A stretch of DNA of 64,000 nucleotides from Streptomyces decoyicus (GTDB taxonomy: Bacteria > Actinomycetota > Actinomycetes > Streptomycetales > Streptomycetaceae). Location: positions 4,340,001-4,404,000 of the forward strand of contig NZ_CP082301.1 of the NCBI RefSeq assembly GCF_019880305.1. The letters are read 5' to 3'. Positions 23,367 through 32,482 of the stretch are shown one piece after another; position 1 is the stretch's first letter; each line of letters begins with the position of its first letter. The position numbers were made by a program, and so were the translations under genes. Under the pieces are notes generated by a model. It saw only the letters and a program-made list of their open reading frames with translations, did no database searches and was not told the DNA's origin.

Positions 23367-26033
23367 ATGAGCGAGCACCGTCGCAAACCGCCACAGCCGC
23401 AGAGTGGCGGACGTGCCGCGGCCCGACGCGCCGCACAGCAGCCACCGGGGCGTCGAGGCGCCTCTTCGCGTGGCTCCGCAGCCAATCCTGCCTCTCACCC
23501 CGAGCCGACCGGTCATGAGCCGCGGCAAGGAGGGCGCGCCGAGGCCCGCAGAGCTACCCAGCGCAGCGGCCGCCGACGGGCGTCCGAGGCGTCCGGGATG
23601 GCTGCCGGAGACGGCGCCGGCGGCCGTGGCGGCGGAGGTCGGCGCGGCGGTGGTGGCGGTGGCCCCGAGGGGGGCCGCGGTCGCGGTCGTGGCGGCGGGA
23701 AGCCGGCCAAGAAGCGTCTGATCGACTATCCGCGTGCCAACCGCGTCGGGTGGCGGCGCTTCGTGCCGTCCTGGAAACAGGTCACCACCCTGTGCGTCGG
23801 TTTCATAGGGCTGATCGTGGGCGCCTCCGGCGTCGCGCTGGCCCTGGTGAACGTGCCCAGCGAGAGCGACGCCGCCAAGTCGCAGAACAACGTCTACCTC
23901 TGGGCCAACGGCAAGGTCATGGCGCGTGACGGTGAGACGAACCGGCAGAACGTCACGATCAACGAGATCCCGCGCTCGATGCAGAATGCGGCCATCGCTG
24001 CGGAAAATGCGTCGTTCCGAACGGACTCGGGCGTGGACCCGATGGGCATCGCGCGTGCCGTGTTCAACATGGCGAAGGGTGGCTCGACCCAGGGTGGCTC
24101 GACCATCACCCAGCAGTACGTGAAGAACGCCATGCTGAGCCAGCAGCAGACCCTTGACCGCAAGTTCAAGGAGCTGTTCATCGCGATCAAGGTCGGCTGG
24201 TCGAAGAACAAGGACCAGATCCTTCAGGGCTATCTCAACACCAGCTACTACGGCCGCGGTGCTTACGGGATCCAGGCAGCGGCTCAGGCGTACTACGGAA
24301 TCGACGCCGAGAAGCTGAACCCGAATCAGAGCGCCTTCCTGGCCACCGTGCTCAAGGGCGCGGACCTGTACGACCCGGCGGGCGGCACCAGCCCGGGAGC
24401 CACGCGGGCGGCGAACACCAAGCGTGCCGAGGCACGGTGGTCCTGGATTCTCGACCGGGAGGTCGAGAACCATCTGTTGTCGAAGGCGCAGCGGGAGAAG
24501 TACCGGGGTCACTTCCCCAAGCCGCATCTGCCGAAGCCGGTGGCCAGCAAGGGCGGCCAGATCGGCTACATGATGGACACCGCGAAGAAGTACGTGCTGA
24601 AGCACGCGGGTCTCAGCGAGGCGCAGTTCGACAAGGGCGGCTACACGATCCGGACGACCTTCGACGCGAAGAAGACCACGCAGCTCGAGGGCGCGGTCAA
24701 GAAGGTCAACAAGCGGTACATCGACCCGGAAAAGCGCACGAAGGACAAATACGTCCAGTTCGGTGGCGCCTCCGTGGTGCCGGGAGACGGCAAGATCGTC
24801 GCCCTGTATGGCGGTGAGGGCTACGACAAGGGGCACTTCAGCAACAACGCCGACACCTTCGGTGTACCGGTCGGCTCGACCTGGAAGCCGTTCGTGCTCG
24901 CAGCGGCGATGAAGTACGGAACGGCCCATAGCGGTGGGCCGCTCTCGCCGGACAGCCGCTACAACGGCGATGACCACCTCAAGGTGAAGGACGCCGACGG
25001 CCACTTCGTTACGAAGCGGGACAACACGCCCTTCTTCCAGGAGAACGAGAGCAACCACCCCTGGGGCTACATCCCCTTGACCAAGGCGATGGAACAGTCC
25101 GTCAACACGCCGTTCGTGCAGCTCGGCATGGATGTCGGGATGAGCAAGGTGCGCGACATGGCGGAGGCTGCTGGTATTTCGGCGGCCAGCTTCGACAAGA
25201 ACCTGAACCCGTCCTTCGCGCTGGGTACCTCCACGCCGAGCGCGATTCGTATGGCCGATGCCTATGCGACCTTCGCCCAGTCGGGGACGAAGGTGGAGCC
25301 CTATTCGGTGACCAAGGTGACGTTCGAGGGTGAAGACCTGCAGGGCTTCGACAAGCCCAAGCAGGAGACGGCGATGGAACCCAACGTCGCCAACAACGTG
25401 ACCAAGGTGCTGCAGAACGTCATCAAGAACGGTACGGGGAAGCTGGCCAGCCGGCTGAACATGCCGGCAGCGGGCAAGACCGGCACCACCGACGAGAACA
25501 AGTCGGCCTGGTTCGTCGGCTACACCAAGCAGCTGTCGACTGCCGTCACGATGTTCCGTGAGGACGCAGGGAATCCGCGTCAGCTGTCCATGAACGGCGT
25601 CGGTGGCTTCGACTCGATCCACGGTGGTGCACTGCCCACCGAGGTGTGGACCGAGTACATGCTCCAGGCGATGAAGGGCGTGACGCCGGAGACTTTCCAG
25701 CCCGCTACGCCCATCGGGCAGAAGGTGGACCAGGCGGGTATGCCGACGCCGACGCCGACGCCCACGCCGTCGGACTCCCCGTCGGAGACTCCGTCGGAGA
25801 CTCCGAGCGATTCCGCTTCCCCGACGGACTCTCCCAGCCCGACCCCGACAGACACCTGTTCTCCCTGGGACATCAACTGCAAGAACAGCGGGGGAACGAG
25901 CAACGGTGGAGGTAACGGCGGAGGACCGGGCGGACCGGGTGGGCCGGGCGGTGACACCGGTGGCACGAGTCCGACACCTGAACCGACGGATGCGAACGGC
26001 GGTGGCGGCCTGTTCGGCGGCCCCAGCGGCTGA
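23367..26033 (+). CDS. Class A penicillin-binding protein (transglycosylase/transpeptidase)
   Basis: A bifunctional peptidoglycan synthase of 888 residues. Order: disordered Arg/Gly-rich cytosolic head (1-125), one membrane span (about 136-158), GT51 glycosyltransferase (about 195-370, with AAENASFRTDSG and GGSTITQQYVKN), then transpeptidase (about 430-760) with catalytic GSTWKP, SVNTPF and AGKTGTT, and a Thr/Pro/Gly-rich external tail. ATG 23367 follows GAGGAG. It divides divergently from PadR-ino1. Two parS sites and a terminator follow. Confidence 0.92.
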   Translation: MSEHRRKPPQPQSGGRAAARRAAQQPPGRRGASSRGSAANPASHPEPTGHEPRQGGRAEARRATQRSGRRRASEASGMAAGDGAGGRGGGGRRGGGGGGPEGGRGRGRGGGKPAKKRLIDYPRANRVGWRRFVPSWKQVTTLCVGFIGLIVGASGVALALVNVPSESDAAKSQNNVYLWANGKVMARDGETNRQNVTINEIPRSMQNAAIAAENASFRTDSGVDPMGIARAVFNMAKGGSTQGGSTITQQYVKNAMLSQQQTLDRKFKELFIAIKVGWSKNKDQILQGYLNTSYYGRGAYGIQAAAQAYYGIDAEKLNPNQSAFLATVLKGADLYDPAGGTSPGATRAANTKRAEARWSWILDREVENHLLSKAQREKYRGHFPKPHLPKPVASKGGQIGYMMDTAKKYVLKHAGLSEAQFDKGGYTIRTTFDAKKTTQLEGAVKKVNKRYIDPEKRTKDKYVQFGGASVVPGDGKIVALYGGEGYDKGHFSNNADTFGVPVGSTWKPFVLAAAMKYGTAHSGGPLSPDSRYNGDDHLKVKDADGHFVTKRDNTPFFQENESNHPWGYIPLTKAMEQSVNTPFVQLGMDVGMSKVRDMAEAAGISAASFDKNLNPSFALGTSTPSAIRMADAYATFAQSGTKVEPYSVTKVTFEGEDLQGFDKPKQETAMEPNVANNVTKVLQNVIKNGTGKLASRLNMPAAGKTGTTDENKSAWFVGYTKQLSTAVTMFREDAGNPRQLSMNGVGGFDSIHGGALPTEVWTEYMLQAMKGVTPETFQPATPIGQKVDQAGMPTPTPTPTPSDSPSETPSETPSDSASPTDSPSPTPTDTCSPWDINCKNSGGTSNGGGNGGGPGGPGGPGGDTGGTSPTPEPTDANGGGGLFGGPSG

Positions 26034-26038
26034 CGACC

Positions 26039-26052
26039 GTTTCACGTGAAAC
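26039..26052. other. parS site after the PBP gene (first)
   Basis: A perfect parS five bases after the stop. Confidence 0.93.
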
Positions 26053-26059
26053 GCTGCAT

Positions 26060-26073
26060 GTTTCACGTGAAAC
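26060..26073. other. parS site after the PBP gene (second)
   Basis: A perfect parS, 21 bases (two helical turns) from the previous one. Confidence 0.93.
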
Positions 26074-26083
26074 ACGGAGCCAC

Positions 26084-26118
26084 GAAGCCCCCGCCCGGCT
26101 TGACCGGGCGGGGGCTTC
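26084..26118 (+). terminator. Terminator after the PBP gene
   Basis: Perfect 15-base-pair hairpin (GAAGCCCCCGCCCGG with its complement), loop CTTGA, 11 bases after the second parS. Confidence 0.82.
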
Positions 26119-26156
26119 ACCGTCTTCTGCACAGGGTCGTACGGCAGGATGGGCCC

Positions 26157-27638
26157 ATGACGAGCGTGCGACGGGACGAGTCGGTACGGCCGACCAGGCG
26201 GGATGAGGTGGGGGCGGCCGGCAGCGAGCTGATCGGCGGGCCGATCGGCCGGCGCGCACTGTTCGGGGCGCATTGGCTGACGCCGGTGCGGATCATCGCG
26301 CTCATCGCCATCGGCATGTTCGCGCTGGGCATGGTGCAGAAGCTGCCCTGCTACAACGGTGGCTGGTTCTTCGGCGCCACGAGCCAGTACACCCACGCCT
26401 GCTACTCGGACATTCCCCATCTGTATGCGGGGCGGGGCTTTGCCGATGGACTGATCCCCTATTTCGACCGGCTGCCCGGCGATATGGAGTATCTCGAGTA
26501 CCCCGTGCTCACCGGCGTCTTCATGGAGATCGCCTCCTGGATGACACCGGACGCCGGGGGGATCCAGCACCGCGAACAGATCTACTGGCTGGTCAACGCC
26601 GGCATGCTGATGATCTGTGCCGCTGTCATCGCGGTGTGCGTGACCCGCACCCACCGGCGACGCCCCTGGGACGGTCTCCTTGTCGCCCTGGCACCGGCCG
26701 CCGCCCTGACCGCCACCATCAACTGGGACCTGCTGGCGATCGCCCTGACCGCCGCCGGGATGCTGATGTGGTCGCGCAGCCGCCCGCTGGCGGCCGGCAT
26801 CCTCATCGGCCTGGCTACCGCGGCGAAGCTGTATCCGGTGCTGTTGCTGGGCCCCTTGCTGGTGCTCTGCTGGCGCGCGGGATCCTGGCGCGCGTACGGG
26901 AGGGCGGTGACCGGTGCTGCGGCCTCCTGGCTGGTGGTGAACCTGCCGGTGATGATCACGCACGATGCCGCGGGATTCCACATCCGGGAGGGCTGGGCGA
27001 AGTTCTACACCTTCAGCCAGGAGCGGCCCATCGACTTCGGTTCGATCTGGCTCCTGATCTCGCAGCGCACCGGCAACCCCCTGGAGAACGCCAATACCTA
27101 TGCCACGCTGCTGATGATCGTGGGCTGTGGCGCCATTGGCCTGCTGACCCTCTATGCGCCGCGCCGACCGCGTTTCGCGCAGCTGGCGTTCCTCGTCGTC
27201 GCGCTGTTCATCCTCACCAACAAGGTCTATTCGCCGCAGTACGTCCTGTGGCTGACCCCGCTCGCCGCGCTGGCCCGGCCGCGCTGGCGGGACTTCCTGA
27301 TCTGGCAGGCCTGCGAGGTCATGTACTTCCTGGGCATCTGGATGTACCTCGCCTACACGGGAAGCGGCGACAAGCACCAAGGACTGCCGCCGGAGGGCTA
27401 CCAGCTGGCCATCGTGCTGCACCTCGTGGGCACGCTCTATCTGTGTGCCGTGGTCGTACGCGACATCCTGATGCCGGAGCGCGATGTGGTCCGCAGGGAC
27501 GGGGACGACGACCCCTCGGGCGGAGTGCTGGACCGCAGCCCCGATGCGTTCGTGCTAGGCCGGGCCTATCACCGCCCCCGGCACGCGGTGCACTTCGAGG
27601 GGGCGCCACAGGTGCGCTGGGGCGCCGTACGGGAATGA
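26157..27638 (+). CDS. GT87-type polyprenyl-phosphate-dependent mannosyltransferase (probable)
   Basis: A 493-residue polytopic membrane protein with about 10 spans in the GT-C fold. The first external loop holds acidic residues (DIPHLYAGRGFADGLIPYFDR, DMEYLEYPVLTG) where GT-C enzymes place catalytic Asp/Glu, and GLATAAKLYPVLLLGPLL is typical of the DUF2029/GT87 family. Members transfer mannose from polyprenyl phosphate to envelope glycolipids or glycans. ATG 26157 (MTSVRRDES) was chosen; the frame reaches back through parS to 26046. It converges on the racemase-like gene. Confidence 0.82.
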   Translation: MTSVRRDESVRPTRRDEVGAAGSELIGGPIGRRALFGAHWLTPVRIIALIAIGMFALGMVQKLPCYNGGWFFGATSQYTHACYSDIPHLYAGRGFADGLIPYFDRLPGDMEYLEYPVLTGVFMEIASWMTPDAGGIQHREQIYWLVNAGMLMICAAVIAVCVTRTHRRRPWDGLLVALAPAAALTATINWDLLAIALTAAGMLMWSRSRPLAAGILIGLATAAKLYPVLLLGPLLVLCWRAGSWRAYGRAVTGAAASWLVVNLPVMITHDAAGFHIREGWAKFYTFSQERPIDFGSIWLLISQRTGNPLENANTYATLLMIVGCGAIGLLTLYAPRRPRFAQLAFLVVALFILTNKVYSPQYVLWLTPLAALARPRWRDFLIWQACEVMYFLGIWMYLAYTGSGDKHQGLPPEGYQLAIVLHLVGTLYLCAVVVRDILMPERDVVRRDGDDDPSGGVLDRSPDAFVLGRAYHRPRHAVHFEGAPQVRWGAVRE

Positions 27639-27660
27639 GCCGGCCCCCTGACTGACCCTC

Positions 27661-27715
27661 CACGCCAAGGGCCCGGTGCCGCAGAGAACGTCTGCGGCAC
27701 CGGGCCCTTGGCGTG
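27661..27715. terminator. Long bidirectional terminator between GT87 and racemase-like genes
   Basis: A perfect 25-base-pair stem (27661-27685 with 27691-27715), loop GAACG, in the convergent gap. Confidence 0.88.
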
Positions 27716-27739
27716 TGTCAGAGCGCGGGCTCGGCCGGT

Positions 27740-28771
27740 TCAGCGGTCCACGATGCGGTCGAACTGGGTGGTGGTGTGCCGCAGATGGGCCACCAGTTCC
27801 TCACCGACCTGCGGCTGCGGTGCGTCTCCCGGCACGAACAGGATCGACACCTGCATGTGCGGCGGCTCCGCGAACCAGCGCTGCTTCCCGGCCCACACAT
27901 ACGGCGCGAGATTGCGGTTGACGGTTGCCAGACCGGCCCGGGCCACGCCCTTGGCGCGCGGCATCACGCCGTGCAGGGCCTTGGGCGACTCCAGGCCGAC
28001 ACCGTGCGAGGTGCCGCCGGCCACCACGACCAAGTAGCCGTCGGAGGCCGCCTTCTGCTGGCGGTAGCCGAAGCGCTCACCCTTGGCGACCCGGGTGACA
28101 TCGAGCACCGAGCCGCGGTACTCGGTGGCCTCGTGGTCGCCGAGCCACAGCCGCGTACCGATCCGCGCGCGGAACCGTGTCTGGGGGAACTGCTGCTGGA
28201 GACGGGCGAGTTCATCGGCCTTGAGGTGGCTGACGAACATGGTGTGCAGCGGGAGACGGGCGGCGCGGAGCCGGTCCATCCAGCCGATGACCTCCTCGAC
28301 CGCGTCGGACCCGTCGGTGCGGTCCAGCGGCAGGTGCAGCGCGAAGCCCTCGAGCCGGATGTCCTCGATGGCCGCGGCCAGCTTCGGCAGATCCTCCGGC
28401 TTGACGCCATGGCGCTTCATGCTGCTCATGACCTCGATGACGACCCGGGCGCCGACCAGGCCGCCCACGCCCTCGACCGAGGAGACCGAGCGGATCGCCC
28501 GGTCGGGCAGCGGCACCGGCTCCTCGCCGTGGCGGAACGGTGTCAGAACGAGCAGGTCGCCGCTGAAGAAGTCCTTGATTCGGGCCGCTTCATAGGTCGT
28601 CCCGACCGCGAGGATGTCGGCGCCCAGGCGGGTCGCCTCATCGGCGAGGCGCTCATGGCCGAAGCCGTAACCATTGCCCTTGCAGACCGGGACCAGCCCG
28701 GGGAACTGCTGGAGAACGCTCTGGTGATGCGCCCGCCAGCGCGCGGTGTCGACGTAGAGGGTGAGCGCCAT
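27740..28771 (-). CDS. Alanine-racemase-like PLP protein
   Basis: A 343-residue fold-type III PLP protein. VCKGNGYGFGHERLADEATR matches the alanine racemase opening VVKANAYGHG, with K as the PLP-binding lysine at about residue 31. The C-terminal beta domain is short and divergent (PPHMQVSILFVPG), so alanine racemase activity itself is not assured. The gene lies 63 bases downstream of the FemX-like gene on the same strand, suggesting a shared role in peptidoglycan cross-bridge or amino-acid supply. This is inference from context. Confidence 0.75.
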   Translation of the reverse strand: MALTLYVDTARWRAHHQSVLQQFPGLVPVCKGNGYGFGHERLADEATRLGADILAVGTTYEAARIKDFFSGDLLVLTPFRHGEEPVPLPDRAIRSVSSVEGVGGLVGARVVIEVMSSMKRHGVKPEDLPKLAAAIEDIRLEGFALHLPLDRTDGSDAVEEVIGWMDRLRAARLPLHTMFVSHLKADELARLQQQFPQTRFRARIGTRLWLGDHEATEYRGSVLDVTRVAKGERFGYRQQKAASDGYLVVVAGGTSHGVGLESPKALHGVMPRAKGVARAGLATVNRNLAPYVWAGKQRWFAEPPHMQVSILFVPGDAPQPQVGEELVAHLRHTTTQFDRIVDR

Positions 28772-28834
28772 GGCCGGGCCCGGAACCTTTCTCGTGGCTG
28801 GTGTGTCAGGAGTACGGACGGTGCGGTGAAGCGG

Positions 28835-29953
28835 TCAGCGGCGCGCCATGTACATGTCGAACGCCTTGTGCAGAAGCTTGTTGAGCGGGAAGTCCCACTC
28901 GCCGAGGTACTCCGCTGCCTGCCCGCCTGTGCCGACCTTGAACTGGATCAGGCCGAAAAGGTGGTCGTTCTCGTCCAGCGAGTCGCTGATGCCGCGGAGG
29001 TCGTAGACCGTTGCGCCGAGCGCATAGGCGTCCTGGAGCATCCGCCACTGCATCGCGTTCGAGGGACGGACCTCACGTCCGATGTTGTCCGAGGCGCCGT
29101 AGGAGTACCAGACGTGCCCGCCGACGACGAGCATGGTCGCCGCAGAGAGGTTCACGCCGTCGTGGCGCGCGAAGTACAGCCGCATGCGGTTGGGATCCTC
29201 GGCGTTGAGGGCCGTCCACATGCGCTGGAAGTAGCCGAGCGGCCGCGGCCGGAAGTGATCACGGACCGCGGTGATCTCGTAGAGGCGCTGCCATTCGGCC
29301 AGGTCGTCGTATCCGCCCTGGACGACCTCGACGCCGGCCTTCTCGGCCTTCTTGATGTTGCGGCGCCACAGCTGGTTGAAGCCCTTGTGGACCTCCTCCA
29401 GCGAGCGGTCGGCCAGCGGCACCTGGAAGACGTAGCGGGGCTGTACGTCGGCGAAGCCGGCGCCGCCGTCCTCGCCCTGCTGCCAGCCCATACGGCGCAG
29501 CTTGTCGGCCACCTCGAAGGCACGCGGCTCGATGTGCGTCGCCTCGACGTCCCTCAGACGCTTGACGTCAGGGTTCTGGATGCCGGCCTTGATCGCCTGG
29601 GCGTCCCAGCGGCGGATGACCACCGGCGGGCCCATCTTCACGGTGAAGGCACCCTGCTGCTTGAGGTGCTTCAGCATCGGCTGAAGCCAGTCCTCCAGAT
29701 TCGGCGAGTGCCAGTTGATGACCGGCCCCTCCGGGAGGTACGCCAGGTAGAGCTTGACCTTGGGAACCTGGCGGTAGAGCACCAGGCCCGCACCCACCAT
29801 CTCGCCGCTCGCGTCGAACCAGCCCAGGCTCTCCGCCCGCCATTCGGACTTGACGTCCGCCCAGGCGGGGACCTGCATGTGGCTGGCCGCGGGCAGACTC
29901 TGGATGTATGCCAGATGCTGCTCTCGGCTGATGGTCCTCAGGGTCAGGCTCAT
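28835..29953 (-). CDS. femX: FemX-like peptidoglycan-bridge aminoacyltransferase
   Basis: A 372-residue FemABX-family protein with two GNAT-like lobes: an N lobe to about 160 (HMQVPAWADVKSEWRAESLG) and a C lobe with FNQLWRRNIKKAEKAGVEV, the helical arm region and VYDLRGISDSLDENDHLFGL. Such enzymes move an amino acid from tRNA onto lipid II. In Streptomyces FemX adds the glycine attached to LL-diaminopimelate. The ATG is at 29953. It is probably co-transcribed with the racemase-like gene. Confidence 0.88.
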   Translation of the reverse strand: MSLTLRTISREQHLAYIQSLPAASHMQVPAWADVKSEWRAESLGWFDASGEMVGAGLVLYRQVPKVKLYLAYLPEGPVINWHSPNLEDWLQPMLKHLKQQGAFTVKMGPPVVIRRWDAQAIKAGIQNPDVKRLRDVEATHIEPRAFEVADKLRRMGWQQGEDGGAGFADVQPRYVFQVPLADRSLEEVHKGFNQLWRRNIKKAEKAGVEVVQGGYDDLAEWQRLYEITAVRDHFRPRPLGYFQRMWTALNAEDPNRMRLYFARHDGVNLSAATMLVVGGHVWYSYGASDNIGREVRPSNAMQWRMLQDAYALGATVYDLRGISDSLDENDHLFGLIQFKVGTGGQAAEYLGEWDFPLNKLLHKAFDMYMARR

Positions 29954-30076
29954 GCGGGGCGCTCCTCGGCAGGTGTGTCCCCTCGGTCGGGGCTCCGGCT
30001 CTCGCGCCGAAGCCTACTGTGACCACGGAGCGCCCCGTCTGGGCCATACGGGCCGGGGCCCCGTATGCCGCATCGG

Positions 30077-30394
30077 CTAGCCGATAAGGCCGCCGAAGAG
30101 GCCGCCGTGTGCCAGGCCGAGGTAGAAGCCGACGGCCGCTGCCCCGAGGCCGATGATCAACAGGAATCGTTCACCTGTCGTCGACGAGATGAACTGCCCC
30201 CACAGGCCGGTACCGATTCCGATCAGGCCGACCCAGGAGCTGACCAGGTGCAGGCTGGGAGAGAGCGTGGTCAAGACGGCGATCGCGCCGAGGACCACGG
30301 TCACAATGGCGATGGTGTTCTCGACGGGATGCGCCTTGCCGTCGCTGTTGAGAAGCGAGAGCAGACTGCGCTGGGTCCGTGCTGCCTGTGCCAT
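30077..30394 (-). CDS. Small conserved integral membrane protein
   Basis: A 105-residue protein with three hydrophobic spans (NTIAIVTVVLGAIAVLTTL, LVSSWVGLIGIGTGLWGQFI, FLLIIGLGAAAVGFYLGLAH) after a short polar head. I recognise no function; it is a regular neighbour of femX and rpsF in streptomycetes. ATG 30394 follows GGAGG. Confidence 0.75.
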   Translation of the reverse strand: MAQAARTQRSLLSLLNSDGKAHPVENTIAIVTVVLGAIAVLTTLSPSLHLVSSWVGLIGIGTGLWGQFISSTTGERFLLIIGLGAAAVGFYLGLAHGGLFGGLIG

Positions 30395-30623
30395 GCGGCA
30401 CCTCCGATGACAGGGCGGCGCACTGTAACGCCGCTCACACCCGTTGTGTTCCAGATTGAGGGGTGCACCGGGCGGATTTCAACCGGAAGGCTTCAGGCAG
30501 GTACTCTGTACGGTCTGCGCCCATGTCTGCCCGGATGACCCGGACGGGCTCGGCGCGGAACGCATACGACCCTCCTGCCACGGAACGACCGTGGCCGCTG
30601 AGTCCAAAGGAGGTGGGTTCTAC

Positions 30624-30914
30624 ATGCGTCACTACGAGGTGATGGTCATCCTCGACCCCGATCTCGAGGAGCGCGCTGTCTCCCCGCTGATCGAGAACTT
30701 CCTCTCCGTCGTCCGTGAGGGCAACGGAAAGGTCGAGAAGGTCGACACCTGGGGCCGTCGTCGTCTCTCTTACGAGATCAAGAAGAAGCCCGAGGGCATC
30801 TACTCGGTCATCGACCTGCAGGCCGAGCCTGCGGTCGTCAAGGAGCTCGACCGTCAGATGAACCTGAATGAGTCGGTCCTCCGGACCAAGGTCCTTCGTC
30901 CCGAGACCCACTGA
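30624..30914 (+). CDS. rpsF: 30S ribosomal protein S6
   Basis: A 96-residue S6 ([34 protein letters not shown]), which pairs with S18 on the small-subunit platform. ATG 30624 has a near-perfect AAAGGAGGT ribosome site. An upstream in-frame start at 30444 would lengthen it by 60 unrelated residues and was rejected. It is the first gene of the rpsF-ssb-rpsR-rplI operon. Confidence 0.95.
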
Positions 30915-30996
30915 GCGCGCAAGCGCCCAGCGGTAACCGGGTCCGAGTAGCAGCAACACCAGCAGCCAGCAGCACACCCGCCGAGAGGTTCCCCTA

Positions 30997-31593
30997 ATGG
31001 CAGGCGAGACCGTCATCACGGTTGTCGGCAATCTTGTCGACGACCCCGAGCTGCGCTTCACCCCGTCCGGTGCGGCGGTCGCGAAGTTCCGCGTCGCGTC
31101 CACTCCCCGCACTTTCGACCGCCAGACCAATGAGTGGAAGGACGGCGAGAGCCTGTTCCTGACCTGCTCGGTGTGGCGTCAGGCGGCGGAGAACGTCGCC
31201 GAGTCCCTGACGCGGGGTACCCGCGTGGTCGTCCAGGGCCGCCTCAAGCAGCGGTCTTACGAGGACCGCGAGGGCGTGAAGCGCACGGTCTACGAGCTCG
31301 ACGTCGAGGAAGTCGGCGCGAGCCTCAAGAACGCCACAGCCAAGATCACCAAGACCAGCGGTCGCGGTGGCCAGGGCGGCGGCTTCGGCGGCGGTCAGCA
31401 GGGCGGCGGCCAGGGTGGCGGCGGCTGGGGCGGCGGCCCCGGCGGCGGTCAGCAGGGCGGCGGCGGTGCTCCCGCCGACGACCCGTGGGCGACCAATGGT
31501 CCTGCCGGCGGCCCCAGCGGCGGTCAGCAGGGTGGCGGCGGTGGCTGGGGCGGTAGCTCCGGCGGTGGCTACTCGGACGAGCCGCCCTTCTAG
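30997..31593 (+). CDS. ssb: Single-stranded DNA-binding protein
   Basis: A 198-residue SSB that coats single-stranded DNA and recruits partners. The OB fold is at residues 1-115 (VITVVGNLVDDPELRF, KDGESLFLTCSVWRQAAEN). A Gly/Gln-rich flexible linker at about 120-190 follows, and the tail ends in the acidic protein-binding tip DEPPF. The start is ATG after GAGAGG. It sits between rpsF and rpsR, as in most actinobacteria. Confidence 0.95.
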   Translation: MAGETVITVVGNLVDDPELRFTPSGAAVAKFRVASTPRTFDRQTNEWKDGESLFLTCSVWRQAAENVAESLTRGTRVVVQGRLKQRSYEDREGVKRTVYELDVEEVGASLKNATAKITKTSGRGGQGGGFGGGQQGGGQGGGGWGGGPGGGQQGGGGAPADDPWATNGPAGGPSGGQQGGGGGWGGSSGGGYSDEPPF

Positions 31594-31621
31594 GTCCGTA
31601 CAGCTGGCTCGATTCCGCGCG

Positions 31622-31635
31622 GTTTCACGTGAAAC
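31622..31635. other. parS site between ssb and rpsR
   Basis: A perfect parS 28 bases after ssb. Flanking GCGC on both sides extends it to a 24-base imperfect hairpin (31617-31640). Confidence 0.93.
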
Positions 31636-31704
31636 AGCGCAGCGAAGCGGTCAGGGGCCTTGAGGGCGTCAGCACAAACTTCTTGAACTCATTGGAGAGA
31701 GATA

Positions 31705-31941
31705 ATGGCGAAGCCGCCTGCTCGCAAGCCTAAGAAGAAGGTTTGCGTGTTCTGCAAGGAGAAGATCTCCTACGTCGACTACAAGGACACGAACCTGCTG
31801 CGGAAGTTCATTTCCGACCGCGGCAAGATCCGTGCCCGCCGGGTCACCGGCAACTGCACTCAGCACCAGCGTGACGTCGCCACGGCTGTGAAGAACAGCC
31901 GTGAGATGGCGCTGCTGCCCTACACGTCCACCGCGCGATAA
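31705..31941 (+). CDS. rpsR: 30S ribosomal protein S18
   Basis: A 78-residue S18 (DTNLLRKFISDRGKIRARRV, CTQHQRDVATAVKNSRE). It keeps cysteines (VCVFCKEK and GNCTQHQ), the zinc-binding C-plus form. The ATG follows GGAGAGAG. It is co-directional with rplI 18 bases on. Confidence 0.95.
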   Translation: MAKPPARKPKKKVCVFCKEKISYVDYKDTNLLRKFISDRGKIRARRVTGNCTQHQRDVATAVKNSREMALLPYTSTAR

Positions 31942-31959
31942 GGGAAGGGTGACCGAATC

Positions 31960-32406
31960 ATGAAGATCATCCTCACCCACGAGGTCTCCGGCCTCGGCAC
32001 CGCCGGCGACGTCGTTGACGTCAAGGACGGGTACGCCCGTAACTACCTGGTCCCGCGTGGTTTCGCGATCCGCTGGACCAAGGGTGGCGAGAAGGACGTC
32101 GAGCAGATCCGCCGCGGTCGCAAGATCCGCGAGATCGCCACGATCGAGCAGGCCAACGAGGTCAAGGGCCGGCTCGAGGGCGTCAACGTGAAGCTGGCCG
32201 TTCGCGCCGGCGACGCGGGCCGCCTGTTCGGCTCCGTCACCCCGGCCGACGTCGCCTCGGCGATCAAGGCCGCCGGTGGTCCGGACGTCGACAAGCGTCG
32301 TGTCGAGCTCGGTTCGCCGATCAAGACCCTGGGCGCGCACCAGATCTCCGTGCGTCTGCACGCCGAGGTCGTTGCGAAGCTCGGCGTCGAGGTCGTCGCC
32401 GCGTAA
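31960..32406 (+). CDS. rplI: 50S ribosomal protein L9
   Basis: A 148-residue L9 (MKIILTHEVSGLGTAGDVVD, GYARNYLVPRGFA). It spans two RNA-binding lobes joined by a long helix and sits near the base of the L1 stalk. It is the last gene of the operon, followed by a terminator. Confidence 0.95.
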   Translation: MKIILTHEVSGLGTAGDVVDVKDGYARNYLVPRGFAIRWTKGGEKDVEQIRRGRKIREIATIEQANEVKGRLEGVNVKLAVRAGDAGRLFGSVTPADVASAIKAAGGPDVDKRRVELGSPIKTLGAHQISVRLHAEVVAKLGVEVVAA

Positions 32407-32423
32407 GCGCAGCACCACGCCGA

Positions 32424-32451
32424 GGGCCGCATCCCGTCCGGGATGCGGCCC
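32424..32451 (+). terminator. Terminator of the rpsF-rplI operon
   Basis: Perfect 12-base-pair hairpin (GGGCCGCATCCC with GGGATGCGGCCC), tetraloop GTCC, followed by TTT. It also faces the minus-strand protease gene. Confidence 0.85.
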
Positions 32452-32482
32452 TTTGCCGTGTCCGGGTGCCGACGGCCCGCTG

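Noticed and set aside
25735..25860. Repeated CCGACGCC/CCGTCGGA words near the end of the PBP gene, considered as a regulatory repeat
   Set aside because: They are codons for the Pro/Thr/Ser-rich external tail of the protein.
23277..27422. Minus-strand open frame of 1381 codons opposite the PBP and GT87 genes
   Set aside because: It lies antisense to two recognisable genes in the frame that high third-position GC keeps open; its translation is Arg/His/Leu-rich with no domain.
27713..30022. Plus-strand open frame of 769 codons opposite the racemase-like and femX genes
   Set aside because: An antisense shadow of two well-supported genes.
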